In this document: positions 23,701 to 35,800 of the stretch, piece after piece
How the letters are laid out: every line of letters begins with the position of its first letter
Position numbering within the stretch: position 1 is the stretch's first letter
Assembly (NCBI GenBank): GCA_026261815.1
Contig: JAMPIT010000230.1
Coordinates: 11,159,001 to 11,223,000 of the forward strand
Direction of reading: 5' to 3'
Origin: Monarcha castaneiventris obscurior
Taxonomy: Eukaryota; Chordata; Aves; Passeriformes; Monarchidae
Length of the DNA stretch: 64,000 nucleotides
The notes under the pieces: generated by a model
What the model was told of the DNA's origin: nothing
What the model saw: only the letters and a program-made list of their open reading frames with translations
Databases searched by the model: none
Position numbers and translations under genes: made by a program

Positions 23701-26700
23701 TGGAAGAATAATTTTCAAAGAGAAAATAACGAAGAACTAACAAAAGCACCCAGGGAATTCATTCTTTTTTTTTTTTTTTTCCTTTTTGGTAATTGCCACT
23801 GAAGAGCCTGGCACTGAAATGACATCATTAAGTCAAGGTATCTCACTCATACACTTGTGGGGAAAATTGTAAGAAATGAAAGGAAATTTCCCAGGACCCA
23901 GCCTATTGCATTGGAAAGCTCTTCTATTGGTGAAAAACAGTTACATACAGAAAGAGGACCTGCTTGCTGATGCAGGCAGAAGTATAAACATTTTTCAATA
24001 ATTTGGGATTTTAAATTTCTAGTATTTTACTACTATTTGTAGGTGCAGATACTCACAGTCATATCCACATTTATGAGTGCATTAACATCATTTGTGTCCG
24101 AGCTCCTTTTGCAGAAGGCATGTACAAATAAGTTTCCTGGAAGACAGGTTCATCAAACCCTTAAACTTTTCTTTTAAGCAAATAGTGCATAGGGAAAAAA
24201 TATTGACTATTGAGTATTAGCAACATACTGCTCATAAATAAGCAGCAAAGGAACATTGGCACATACCGTGCAAGTATGTAATGTTGACCCATAAGAAAAA
24301 TTCTTCAAGAACTTAATATAATTGGAGAAATATGATTTTTTTTTTTCCAGCAAATAGGTGACAACTAGCTGTTCAGCTCAATACAGCTAATATTCCCCAT
24401 TCTATCCCATGGGTAAATCCCAGAAAGTCATAATGGCAGAACCCTGCTCTTCCTTCCCTCCAGTATTTGATACCTCCACAAGCAGCTCAGGTATACATGC
24501 TCAGCATGCTATAGCACAAGAGATTGTTAGAATATAATCTCCATTCTGCACCTGCAAGTAACCTCTCTGAAGATCACGAAGAAAGGAGCAACTCCAAATA
24601 TTATACTACAGTTGACCATTTATTTCATGAACTAGTTAACTAAAATTCAACTAGTAAAAAAGAAAACACTCCTATTTTCACGTATTTATGTATATACTTG
24701 CTTATAGTCATGGAAAGTTGCTACAAGGAGAGACATACTTTAAAGCAGACAGCTATTATCTAGTCTAAATTCTGATCACTGACATCCTAGTTTCAGAGCA
24801 CATGAACAATATTCAATGAAAATACTGATCTTCCAGTTTCTTCAGGGAATTAAGTTTATATTGGAAGGAAAAATCTGGAAAATACTGGCATGGAAACCTA
24901 GCCTTTTTTTAAATGGAGCAGCATTTCTATTACAAAACTTATACTTGCAACTTCATAACTAAAGGGAAATTTTTCTCCCTTGAGCACCTGGATGCTACAA
25001 GCTTTTGTTTTAGTTTTGGTCCTCATTTCCTCCCCTCATGCTGGTTTTCAGCCTGCTGTGGAAGACAAGGGGTATTGCAGTGTTCTTGAAAGCAGAAAAT
25101 ATCTGCTCCTCTGATTCAAATTTGCAAAGCAAAATGCTCTTCAAGAAGCTCTGCTCTGTGCTTTGTGTACTTTCATTTGGTTAGAGCAGGATTAATTTAT
25201 TTTCTACACTTTCTGTTATCTCATCTCACTCTGGGGCTGTCACATCTCTTGCTCAGACAGGCATGGGAAGGGAGAACTTATCATTGCATTTAGATGGAAT
25301 TTGAGGAAATATTTTGTCAAATCTCCTGCATCATACTTATCTTCATGATTCATGAGCTTCACACTGCTATTCCTCCATGGGCAGATAGGGAGGGAACACA
25401 GGAACTGTACCTACGATTTGCCCTATTACTCAGAATAATTGGCGGCTAACAGAAGAGCCTAAATTGCTTCCTTTTGTAAGTGAAACATCTCAGACACATC
25501 TCTGCTCCCCCCCTTCCAAAGCAGGATAGTGTTGCTGTTCACTACCACACTGCAAGTTAGTTTCCCCTTTAAATGAGGTTTGAGGTTGAGATTTTCCCTT
25601 TTGTGGTTTAAGACACCTTTTCTCCATCTCTGGACACAGGGGATGTCAGATCAGGAAAGGGAAAAGCCAGAGGAGCCAGTACTCTCAGTGACTTTTGGGT
25701 GGTACAAAATACATTTGTGCTACCCTTTTGGAGATTGGGCCTGGAGCACAGGGCACCCTCTGTCCTGGCTTCAGCTTTTCAGGAGTGACTGCAGGGCACA
25801 GCCACAGTTCTGCCTTTCTCTCCTGCAGCAGTGCCTTTACCCAGCAGAGCAGTGAGCCCACGTACATGGGATGCATACAAACTGCTTATTGTCTTTCTGT
25901 CAGGAGCATCACCAAATAGTCTCACTTTCCCCAAATAAAAGCAGATCTGGATTGCAGAGCTGGCAAGAAAAACAAACAGCAACGCTGTTTTAAGTGAAAA
26001 CACTGCCAGATGCCATGAGTAACACAGAGAACTAGCGTGAGACACATACTGGGGAAGAGTAGCTTAATAGTTTTAATAGCAGTTTTCTTACCTCTGGCTG
26101 TTTATGAGAGCAGATAAACTAAAAAAGCCTTTCCCTCTCTCTTTTTTTTGTTATGAAGCAATGCATACTCTGCACTGAATGCCTTGGTGTAATGCTTCTT
26201 TTCCTTCTATGAGCTTGATGTAGAAATCTAAATATCACTGAGCAGGTTGGGGTTTGGGCCAATGAGATAATACCTCATAAGGGATTGATCCCAGATACAT
26301 TTAAGGGGCCTCACAGCCACTGCTTTGCAATACACTGCAGATTCTGCAGCCTAGGAAAAGACGCAGAGAATTAGTGAGATATATGAAGAAATGCAGAATA
26401 CAAACTTAAGTCCCCAAGACATTTCATGAGCTGCGGATGCAGAGTCTTGTACCAGGCTTATGCAGTTGTTTATTTTTTTGTCTGCCAAGCATGGGTGACA
26501 AAATTTGACAGGCAGTGTGCTTACTTATCTGTTTTTTGTGAAGTAATGCTTTTGCACATTTTTCTTCATTATAAGCTCTGAACAAGTGAGGTGCAACGTT
26601 CCACTTAAACAGCTTCTGCATGCAAACAGCAGCATCACAAAGCCAGGTTGTAGGAGAAAATACAATGAGAAATAGAATTTTAAAAGCAGTATGGCAGAAG

Positions 26701-28204
26701 CAGGGAAAAATATATCTCCTTAAGTATTATTTATCCTTTTCAAATAGTTCACTTTGTGCCGTGACAGGAATGGAATGTATTCCATGGTACAAAATTGTTT
26801 CCTGGGAATGAAAAAGTGATTGACACCTAAGTTTGATTTATTGTGAATATGTCGGAAAAATGGGATTTTACACATTGACAAAATAAGAGGTTTGAAAAGC
26901 ACGTTTATACTGAGAGAATTTTACTATAGAACAGTCTAGTTTTTAAAAGAAATATGGTCTTCCTGCAACAGGCTCTAGTTGTGAACAAAGTGCCATTCAA
27001 AAAGAAGGAACTGCTTTAACAGCTCAATTATTGATGACACTGAGTCAGGAGCCTGTAGATTTAAAGTCTACATTTGCTTTGTCACTGGAAGTAGGGAATC
27101 AGCCCTAATAGACAGTCCAAAGGTTTCTGATACGCCTGCACTGGAAATGATGCATTTCTGATTACGATGACATTTCTGTTAGACAAGTGATGGGCCAAGC
27201 ACTGAAACCCTTCCTCAGCTGTAATTCCTTTCCTAGCCAGGCCAGTACTGCTTCAATCCAGTTGAGCTTTTACTGACAAAACCACTGTTTTCTGCCTCAC
27301 ACTCCCCCTAGTCCTGGCACCTCTGGGCAATCTATGTGTGCCCCTGCCATGGCTGGGTGGCTGGGCACTCCAGAACTGTTCATTCACCCACATCTTTAAC
27401 TAGCAACTCTGCAGTGGAAGCAGTGCGTGGGTAAGTAAATAGCAGAGAGTGCTGCATCTAGTTTTCTCAAATACAGATTGAAACTACTTTGTGTAAAGAA
27501 TGAAAGAAACTCTAGTCTCCAGGAGAAACATCCAAAGAAAAACCAGGAGCTCGTATTGGCAGAGCATTGTTTGGCCAGAACGGCCTTTCACATTCATAGC
27601 ACTTGGGCTGAATTATCATTATGTATTCCCACTGCGTGTCTCTATTGTCTGCACACTATGACAAAAGTTATTCCTTTCCACCTCTCAGCAGAAAAAGATA
27701 GGCATAGGCTTTTATAGCCTGAAAGAAAATATTTTTATTGGGCCGTTCCTGATAAACATTTTTACACAATTATCTTACCTTCCAGCTGTCAAAGTACTAT
27801 AAAATTTTCAAGATAAAGTGACCGTTAGGAGGCATTAGCCAAGAAGAAAGAACCCTAATTACTTCTTCAAGTAAGTAATAAATGAAAGTGGCTGAGTTTC
27901 TGAAGGCTTGTCACCTTTGCAGTCATTTCAGCAGAACTTTTCTATCCTTACCTATACCAGATGAAGTGGAACAGTAAATGCAATGCACTTAGTAGCATTA
28001 GTCCTACTGCTGTGTTTTCTTTAAAGAAAAACTTACTTGATCTCCCTGCAGCCTCACTCAGTGAAGAAGCACTGAGACTGTAGATTTGTTACTGTAAAAT
28101 ATCCTTTGAATGTGCAATAAAACCTGGATGTCCATATGGCATCCAAATGATCTACACCCAACCAAGAAACAATTGGGTTCTGTTGTTTCTTAGATAAAAG
28201 AGTA
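20731..28204. other. Non-genic A+T-rich sequence
   Basis: No gene recognised over about 7.5 kb. The largest frame (20758-21108, 116 codons) has no identifiable domain. A G-rich run occurs at 21626-21651 (GGGAGGGGAGGCGGGGGG-type), 60 bases before the X-box palindrome. T homopolymers lie at 23765-23780 and 24337-24347. A frame at 23386-23622 runs through a good donor-like AG/gtaagg at 23609 but has no convincing acceptor. No interspersed repeat was recognised. Confidence 0.55.
21708..21724. promoter_or_regulatory. Palindromic X-box (RFX-type) candidate
   Basis: CTGTTGC-TGG-GCAACAG is a perfect inverted repeat with 7-base arms and a 3-base spacer. Its core, GTTGCTGGGCAAC, fits the RFX X-box pattern (GTTNC, short spacer, G-YAAC), which is used by ciliary and MHC class II promoters and by many distal enhancers. 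It sits in a small GC-richer patch with nearby CpGs. No adjacent gene start is recognised. Confidence 0.4.
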
Positions 28205-28377
28205 TCAAAACCAGTCTGACTTGAAGAGATAGGTCTGGTTTCTTTTACACTTAAGCGTATGCAGTTTTATGGCTCGGTAGGAGAATAGCTGGTTGCTTTT
28301 TTCTCGAGGGTGAATAACGTCCCTCCCTACTTTGGTACGACTTGATTTGTTGTATCCCTGTCTGTTATGTGTCAGTT
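28205..28377 (-). other. Candidate minus-strand terminal exon
   Basis: On the minus strand a pyrimidine-rich acceptor-like site (TTCCTCTCCAG, ending at plus position 28378) is followed by 173 bases open to a TGA at 28205. The translation contains YNKSSRTKVGRDVIHPREKS and ends FKSDWF. It is basic, with no membrane segment. Unusually for this A+T-rich neighbourhood, the stretch retains several CpGs (TCGTAC, CTCGAG, ACGTT, GCGTA-type words), which unconstrained avian DNA tends to lose. No family is recognised, no upstream exon was found, and no obvious polyadenylation signal follows. It could be a chance frame of about 58 codons. Confidence 0.2.
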
Positions 28378-30119
28378 CTGGAGAGGAAGGCAATATTCCC
28401 CCAAGCAGAGGCACTGCTGTCTGCCACAGCCAGAGGGGGATTCAGAGCACGAGGTGCTGCAAACCAGGCAGCACCTCTCACACAGGAGATGCTGTATCCT
28501 GGCTGCTTCATTACCAATATATATGTTTCTTCTATGAACTGCTTCATCTATTAGCTATCAATTGCTTGCCTTGGTAAATTAGACAGGTTTTTAAAAGCAT
28601 CTATATTCATGTACAATGTGTGGGTGATGTTTTCCCCTTCTTTTTTGTGCAAGTGTGGTCTATCCCCATTACAGCAAGCCTTTGGGGAATATTATAGTAT
28701 TAGAATCTCCTGAAAACTGATAGTTAAGTACTTATCATCAGGAATAAGTGAATCAAACCAATTTTCTTTCATTTTTACTTTCAGAAAGATGATTTTGTAG
28801 GACAAGGCTCTCTAATTGTATGTCTCAGCCCTGTGAGATAAACACAAATGATGTTTCTCGGCATAAAGAGAATATATCACAGAAAAGATGAGAGTACAGT
28901 AATACTGTCCATTATACAGATATATCTTTCTAGCTCACACTGATTCTGTGCATCAGTCATGGTTTTTAACACAAATGAAAGCATATTAGCCTCAGAGGAT
29001 ACCAGTTAGAAGTACATGTTCCCTAATTAGCACTTTGATGTAGCTTTGTCCAGGTAACATGCATAGCTTTAATCATAGCAAGGCATTGTCTGTGATGGTC
29101 AGCAAATCCCTAGGTCATCTTTTTATCTTGCAGTCTGATGTCTCACAGATAAATGCCTAGAAAGACTTCCTTTTAATACCTGCTTACTAGGAGGTGCATT
29201 ATGGGAGGCTCACCTTGATCCCTAAGATGCAGAAATTGCTTGGAACAAAGACCCAATGTAATGTAAAATCTTCTCCCAAATGCATCTATCTTTCTGATCT
29301 TTTCTGGTTTATCAGCAAGTTTTCTGACAGAAAAAGTAAAAATGCAATTTTATTTGTAAAATGTGTGATAGCAGACCAGGTCTCAGCTTCTTCTGAAAGT
29401 CTGTCAAAAGCAAAAAATATTATAAATTCATCATGCATTAATCATATATACCCACTAGGGAATTTTTTGCTTCTGGCATTATCTGTCATAGGGAAAGTCA
29501 CACAACCCAAATGATTCCATTTATTTTAGTATTATAACTAATCAAATACAGTTTGTGACTCCCTGGTTCATGATGCATTCAGACTGACTCAGAAGATGCT
29601 GGAAGGGAGGAAGCTGGGTCTGTACCTGAGCTTGGCAAAGGACCAGGGCTCCCCATCTGCTTCCTTTTGCATTGCATAGGACACTGTCATGTTTCTGAGA
29701 CCCTTCTGCAAGCTGCGTGAAGGGTTGATTTCATTGGGCTGGTCGTGGTGAGGGCTGTGGATGGGCATTCATACTGTAGGACAGATCTGGAATGATCAGC
29801 TCGGAATTATTGTCAAGACTTGGGAAAGCAAAATTGATCATGGAGTATCAGCTAAAGGATTTGAATCCAAAACGTTTTGAAGCAAAGAAGAAACACAGGG
29901 GATAGCGCGAGGTTGAATATTGTCAGCACAAATCTGTTCTGACAAACACGGTCAATAGTTTGCTTTTCACAATTCAGTTAACATTTATTTCAAGGCTGAG
30001 AGAAAACACCACTGAAATTTCTAGCCCACTCAGGCACTGCGCTCAGGAAATTCTGCTAGGACCAAGGAATGGTGAATTCTGTACAGCGGGATCTTTTTCT
30101 CTAGCAGCAGCAGGTGAGG
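28378..30119. other. Non-genic sequence upstream of the CpG island
   Basis: No gene recognised. A 106-codon frame at 29194-29514 has no identifiable domain. At 30111 the sequence CAGCAGCAG/gtgagg is a good donor-like site just before the CpG island, compatible with (but not proving) a short non-coding first exon. Confidence 0.5.
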
Positions 30120-30990
30120 CAGTGGGCACGCACTGTCCCTCCTTGCCCGCCTCGCCCTGGGCCAGGGGCCCAGCACTGAGGGAGCAGCAGCTCTGGACGC
30201 AGTTGGCAGCAGATGTCAAAAGTCGCCCAAGTGTGATGTGTGTCAGAGAGGGCCCGGAAGGTCCCGTTCAGCCACAGCAATTACCCCGAGGGGCTGCCCG
30301 CCACAGTGGTGCCAGCGGACGGGCAGCGGAGCAGCGGGGCCGGCGCGGCCTGGGCCACCCTCAGGAGCCGGCAGAGGAGGCGAGGCAGGGACACGGCTGC
30401 TCCTGCAGCGCGGACCTGGGGAGGGCAACAATGCCGGCAGCAGGGGCAGGAGGGAGCGACAGGACAGCGCAGCTGTGACAAATGAGCAGCAAGCGCACAT
30501 CACACAGGGAGGAAAGGAAAGAGGAGGGCCGGGGGCGGCCGGGGCAGTGCGAGCTTCCGACAGAGCCGCGGGCAGCTGCCCCAGCGCCGGCACCGCGCAG
30601 CAGCCGCACAGGGGCACAGGCCAGAGAGCTCATTAGTGGCTGCTGGAAGGAAAATCAGAGCGACAGAAAGGCCGCCCTCCACGTGGGATCCGATCCAGCC
30701 CTCGCCGCGGCCAGCACAGAGATCTCCATTCATCTCTGTGGGCTTCCGAAAGGGCGTGGACACCGTGGGGAAGAGCAGCCGCGCCAGGCTGTGACCGATC
30801 CCTCCGGGGGCTGGACAGCACACGCCAAAGCGCTTTTTAGACTGTCTGTACTTCCAGTGCCTGTGCTGCCCTTGCTCTGTCAGGTGAATCCATTCCCCGA
30901 GCAGACAAGTCCTGCCTGGCGCCCACCCTCCACGGATGTCCATGCCTCCCTGCCCTTGGCAGTGTCACGGCTCCCGGAGACTCCTGTCCT
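30120..30990. promoter_or_regulatory. Orphan CpG island
   Basis: This is the only stretch with sustained high GC and dense CpG, densest at about 30290-30830, where GCGG, CCGGCGCGG and GCGCCGGCACCGCG words occur. SP1-like GGGGGCGGCC is at 30529-30538. Flanks are A+T-rich and CpG-poor. In vertebrates such islands usually mark promoters or constitutive unmethylated regulatory DNA, so a promoter for an unseen or non-coding transcript is the natural inference. Overlapping frames occur in several phases and both strands (29960-30478 plus, 30482-31012 plus, 30943-30500 minus, 30617-30243 minus). None shows a domain; they reflect scarcity of stop codons. Confidence 0.7.
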
Positions 30991-31387
30991 TTCGCCTCTC
31001 TTTTCCCTGTAGGATTGTGTGTACTGCACCAAGGACTCCTTTTAATCTTCTATCCTCAGCCGTACAAACCTGGATTTCATCTCCAGTCCCTGGATAATCA
31101 AGATATTTCAACAGCTGTCAGTTTCTGGCAGAGGCCTGTTCTACCATTTTTTTCCCCCAAAACATATTTTTCATAGCTGGTTAGATATATGCAATATTTT
31201 GTCATAAAACTAGTCTCATTTACAGCATTTGAATATTTTTTCCTGCTTTACAGTTACCTTTCTCTGTCTTACAGTTTTGAGATTTTTTTTTTCCAGTTTT
31301 GAGATTTTTTCCCAGTTTCTGCTGCTCAACACTTTTGTTTTTGCTGTTAGAGCTTTTTCTGCCACTAACCCCATATACTGCCCTTCT
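30991..31387. other. Non-genic T-rich flank
   Basis: Between the CpG island and the 10-bp array. It contains a short local duplication at about 31273-31316: CAGTTTTGAGATTTTTT occurs twice separated by a few bases. No gene seen. Confidence 0.6.
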
Positions 31388-31452
31388 GTAATATTTTGTA
31401 ATATTTTGTAATATTTTGTAATATTTTGTAATATTTTGTAATATTTTGTAAT
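31388..31452. repeat. 10-bp minisatellite, about 6.5 copies
   Basis: The unit GTAATATTTT is repeated six times without a mismatch from 31388 to 31447, with a partial copy GTAAT to 31452. On the minus strand it generates a repetitive reading frame (KILQNITKYY repeated), which is not a gene. Spacer-less identical units exclude a CRISPR array. Confidence 0.96.
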
Positions 31453-31594
31453 GTGTGGCTATTGAGTGAATATTCTCTCCTTCTTTCTTTATTCCCTGAC
31501 TCATTACCTTTCATACTTTGAAACTTAGAAGGTACATAACTGTCTCCAGATCCTAAACTATATATTCTGAATTTTGTTGTCCCTCCTTCTTTGT

Positions 31595-31790
31595 TTTGAC
31601 TGCCTCTCCACTTTATATCAGCAAGTGTAATCCACTTACTGCATCTTCTTTCTTGCAGGTCATTGATATATAAAGTGAAGAAAATTGATCCTCACACTAA
31701 TCCTTGTGACTCTCTTTTAGTCACATCCTTACATGTTAAACTGTTAGCATACACGGTTACCTCTTGAAAAAAATATTTGAGCTAGTTCAT
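31595..31790 (-). mobile_element. Old CR1/L3-like LINE fragment
   Basis: Plus-strand words here (ATCAGCAAGTGTAATCC, AGGTCATTGATATATAAAG, ATTGATCCTCACACTAATCC) follow, in order, the antisense of the reverse-transcriptase-coding part of CR1/L3-type LINEs as I remember it (a 'gtcattgataaa...gatccctgtgg' pattern). The element would therefore lie on the minus strand. It is heavily diverged, frame-broken and truncated at both ends. Limits are approximate. Confidence 0.42.
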
Positions 31791-32544
31791 GGCTTACTGA
31801 AATGAGATATCCCAAGAAGGCTGACATTGCAAATTCAGAGAAACAGAATAGCAACAAAGGGCGAGTATCTGAAAGCCAATGGTCTTTCCCTGTGGGGCAG
31901 GAGTTGGCCAGGGTCTCCAGACCTCCTGTGGCTCCAAGCACCTCCTCAGGCAAGGGCAAACTGTCTGTGAGGCAACGGGGCTGATGAAGGATATGTTCTG
32001 GGGCTGCCAGCAGCTACTGACAGACTTGCATTAACTTGGTGAGTCCCAGTGTGAGTGGCCCCATGAGCAATTTTCTCTTTCGAATGTTCTTGATCTCGTT
32101 TCGAAGCTCCCGGAGGTTTAAAGTTGTCTCCGCATCCCTGTCTCTGTGATGTGAGAGAGAAGTCTTAGTAGTTTCTAATGGAAAGCTGTCATAGGCAGAA
32201 GTTAAAAGGGGATTTCTTTTGCATCCCTTTGCTTCCCAAAGTCAGACATTTAACACAAAGAACCTTACTTTTCTTACAGAAAAATCTAGTTAAACAGAAT
32301 GTATGGATTCCTGTTATCAGATATTTTTATTACCCACCCTGAAAAAATCCCATCAGCGGAGTCATAAGCACAAGCTTGCTTTCATGAATTCCTGCTGACT
32401 TTTCATAATTAAATCAGAATTTCCCCAAGCTCTGAGTAGTATTTAAATTCTTTTTCCTACTGCTGCAGTTAGACAAGCACTGCACATTTCTTGCTTCAGA
32501 GCCTTTCCAGTCACCTTTCCAGAGGAGGAAGATAGCCTGTCTAG
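31791..32544. other. Non-genic sequence
   Basis: No gene recognised. The frame at 31959-31744 minus (71 codons) overlaps a 60-codon plus-strand frame and is not supported. The left part may be further decayed LINE sequence continuing from 31790. Confidence 0.5.
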
Positions 32545-32740
32545 CACACTGGGCTGGGACTCAGGAGACCTGGATTTAAACCTAGCTAAGATGCAGGTTC
32601 CCTGTGTGAATTTAGGCAACAGATCTAACCTATTGTGTGCCCTAATACCATGTTTCTGAGCAGAGACAATAATTTCCTATCATTCAGGAGGCCTGCACAG
32701 ATAACTGTGAGGTGCTGAGATGGATGAAAATAACTATTAC
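32545..32740 (+). mobile_element. MIR-like SINE
   Basis: The order of words matches the mammalian-wide/amniote MIR SINE layout: a tRNA-like segment GGGACTCAGGAGACCTGG with a decayed B-box (GGATTTAAACC), then CTGTGTGAATTTAGGCAAC (compare 'ctgtgtgaccttgggcaa'), TCTAACCTATTGTGTGCC, GACAATAATTTCCTA and AACTGTGAGG. Strongly diverged, as expected for a repeat that predates the bird radiation. Confidence 0.5.
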
Positions 32741-32823
32741 ATTACTTTCATGACAATATAGCATTTCTTTATCGAATGACCTTGGTTGAATTCCTCAAAG
32801 GTGGTGGATGTCTAACTACAACA

Positions 32824-32872
32824 GGAATTAGACACCTAAACAAATACTTTGGAGGCACCAGGCCCAAGTTTA
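32824..32872. repeat. Remnant of an old amniote repeat
   Basis: GGAATTAGACACCTAAACAA followed by ACTTTGGAGGCACCAGGCCC resembles a motif common in reptile and bird genomes (ggagttaggcacctaaatacctttgaggatctgggcc, recalled from memory). Short and diverged; the family is not assigned. Confidence 0.35.
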
Positions 32873-35800
32873 CACCACCAGATTGGCTTTAGCAGTAAGC
32901 CCAGCCTTTTTAAACAGCGCTGCCTGAGTAAGAGACACTGCTGTAGCTCCATTTTAACTGAAGATGTCTTTGCAGAGGTGTGCCTGTGGCTGCAGTATCT
33001 GAGCTGAGCAGGGGGCTGCTGGTGGGCAGCACACTCTGTTGGGGTACATTTCTACACCCCTTGGTGCTGGCTCCTGCTCCTTCCCCACCAGCTTCTGGAG
33101 AAGGATGAAGAAAATGCCTTTTCCTTTCAAGCTGGAGATCCATACTACCTTTCTGGCTGGTTTTCAGAAAGCTGCACAATGCTGTGGTAACAAAAAGACT
33201 CTGGCTGCAGAAGAAGAAAAGAAAAATAAAAACAACAAAAAAAACTTGTGCCTGCTGTTGTATCACATTCACTCATGCACTCACCCCACAGCTAGCATTC
33301 CTCTGGCAGGACATCCTGTCTCCAGTTCCTTACTGAAAAAAAACACACACCAAAAAAACCTAGAAAAAATTAGATTCCTTCACTAGCAATGCATAGCATT
33401 ATTATGTCTATTTTGCAGATGGGCTGGTTGAATTGAGGTAAAGTTTTGGCTTTTTTCAGAGAACACCTCAAAGTGCTCTATTCTTAGAATTGTGGACTCT
33501 GTCTTGATTCTCAAACTCAAAATTTCAACCTGTACAACCAGGAGAGAATTTGTCAGACGTGGGCAAAGGATCAGCATTGCTAGCACTGTGTGTATTTCTG
33601 ATCCTATAATGGGGAAGCAGCTGCAAACTCTGTATCCTCATATCTCAGATGCATTCAACCCTGCACACATTGCACGGTACATAAGAAGCGTCCATTTTTT
33701 TGTTCCATTTTGATTTTAATGACACAATTTTAAACCTGCTACAAAAAAAATCTTTTTTTTTTTTTACTGAAACACATGAAGGTGTTGTTCACATCAAACA
33801 AATGGATTGAGGAATTATTTGGGTGCTTCAGAACAAAGAATTACTCTGGCTATCATCACAGACATTCTGAATGGGAGCAATTTACCATGGAGGGCTGTGG
33901 CTTCAGGAGGAGGATAATGGTAAGTGTTAGTTTTGTTCACTTTCTGTACCAATGAAGAAATAAAGAGGCTGTAAGTGGATTCATTTGCAGTTCAATTGTG
34001 AAGTGGCAGTCAAAACAAAAGAGGAGGGCAACAAAGTTCAGACTGAAATGATGAAGAGCCAGAGAAAGAAAGGCAACTTTAAAAAATCCAAATCATGTAA
34101 GTTTTTGGTCTAGAAACAAAAATAAAAGCAAGGTAAATTTGCTATGCACTCAGAAGTAATAAATGATGAAATGAATTCATACAGTGCACTTGCATACACA
34201 GGTGCTGCCATTATGGATATACATTATAAACCTGCAGGGCACTAAAGTGATTACTCTTTCCCCCATGTCTCTGAATGCCATATTTTTCCAGCATGCTGGA
34301 TCCCATCTGGTCTCAAAGTTCTGTCATTCTTCAGACATTTCAATTTCTTGATTACCTGTCAGGTTATGACCCTCAATTGTTTTTCTTTTTTAATATCTCT
34401 TGCTGTTCACTTGGGAGATGTCCGTGTGTTTCTGACATCTGCCACCCAACCCCCTCCATGAGCCCCATGACAAAGCACTAATTATTGTGTTTGTTTCAGC
34501 AGTATCCTCACCTCATTTCAAGAAAAGACCCAGGCTTTCTCCCACAGCACCCATACTGATCATAGTTCTTATATTTGCGTTCTTCCATAGTTTACCATAA
34601 CTGTCTCCAGGTTTTTCACTGTGAAAGAATGTCCTTTGAATCCAGAAGGATTGCTCTGCAAGGTCATAGCTGAAGGTGTTATGCAGCAACTATTTCAATT
34701 GTACTCCTTAAATGGATAAGCTTATTTTCAGTTCCACTGCCAACCAGGACTATATCCCATCCCTTGATCTTCCTATGAGGAGGAATTCTTCAATTTCCAT
34801 TCATTCTAAAAACAAAGGCATGGTTGATTGTTTTGAAAAGTAAATGCTCTCCTTACTGGACGAATCAAATTTTAAATCTGGATCCTTATTTCCACCTTTC
34901 TTCCCATGTTCTTCTCATTTTAATGGCTTAATAACATGAGAAACATATGAGGAAATTCTTGCCCTAAGTAAATGTGCAGCAGGTGTGAACTTTTGATCTG
35001 GACTTGTAAGCTAGTCTTTGGTCCCTTGTGATGACAAAGGATCGTTCAGAATCCAGGGTTTAACCAGTTTTGTGTTGTTTTCTGTGACCACAACCATGGT
35101 AAGTACTTGGATCTTGGAGTTCAAAGATAAAGCTGAACTTCTGTTGCTGCTGAAGCAAGGGTGGGAACCCTTCAGTGGAATTCAAAACAGGCAGAGCCAA
35201 TGGAAAGGGGAAAAGAAAGACTGTAGAACTCTCTCATGTAGCAGCCAAGTGCCCTATTTCTCAACTAAATGAACCTTCCTCTCACCAAAGAGAGGGTTTT
35301 TTTCCCTGCTCTGGTCAGCTGGGTCTTAAATTCATCCTATCTTAATCTTAACAGATGGCATCAGTAGCCAGTGCCTGTACATTATGTGGTGAATGTGGTT
35401 TTTCCAGTGCATGATCAGTACATGGCGATGGGATCTTTCCCTTTTAGAATCTTGTTGGGGAATGCTTAATGGTAGACTTTGAATGAGTTCAAGCAGGGCC
35501 TAAGTGACAGACTGCTATGATAGCCAAGGTGGAAGAGATTGTGAACACCTGCAAAACCTTTGTCTCTTAGGGAACTTTATTGGAATGAATGCCAATAAAC
35601 ATGATAATCACTCTTTTGGACTTAGATGCCCAAGTTCCACTGAAATCACCTTTTAGAAATTTAAGAAATTTGGCAAGATTCGGGATGAATAGTGGTTTTA
35701 TTTGTACAGCTGAAGAGTAGTGTTGCCTAACACTATAAAGATTATAATGTAAAAATATATGAACCATAAAGTTCACTTTCACTGTGCTTGTTTCTACTTC

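Noticed and set aside
27040..27110. Third MIR-like SINE (GAGTCAGGAGCCTGTAG...)
   Set aside because: Only the tRNA-like word is suggestive; the downstream core words of MIR could not be found.
29960..31012. Two adjacent plus-strand open frames of 172 and 176 codons in the CpG island, with overlapping minus-strand frames
   Set aside because: All lie in GC-rich DNA where stop codons are scarce, several phases and both strands are open together, and the translations are Pro/Ala/Arg/Gly-rich without any domain.
31388..31452. CRISPR-like repeat array
   Set aside because: Units are only 10 bases, directly abutting with no spacers, and the host is a vertebrate.
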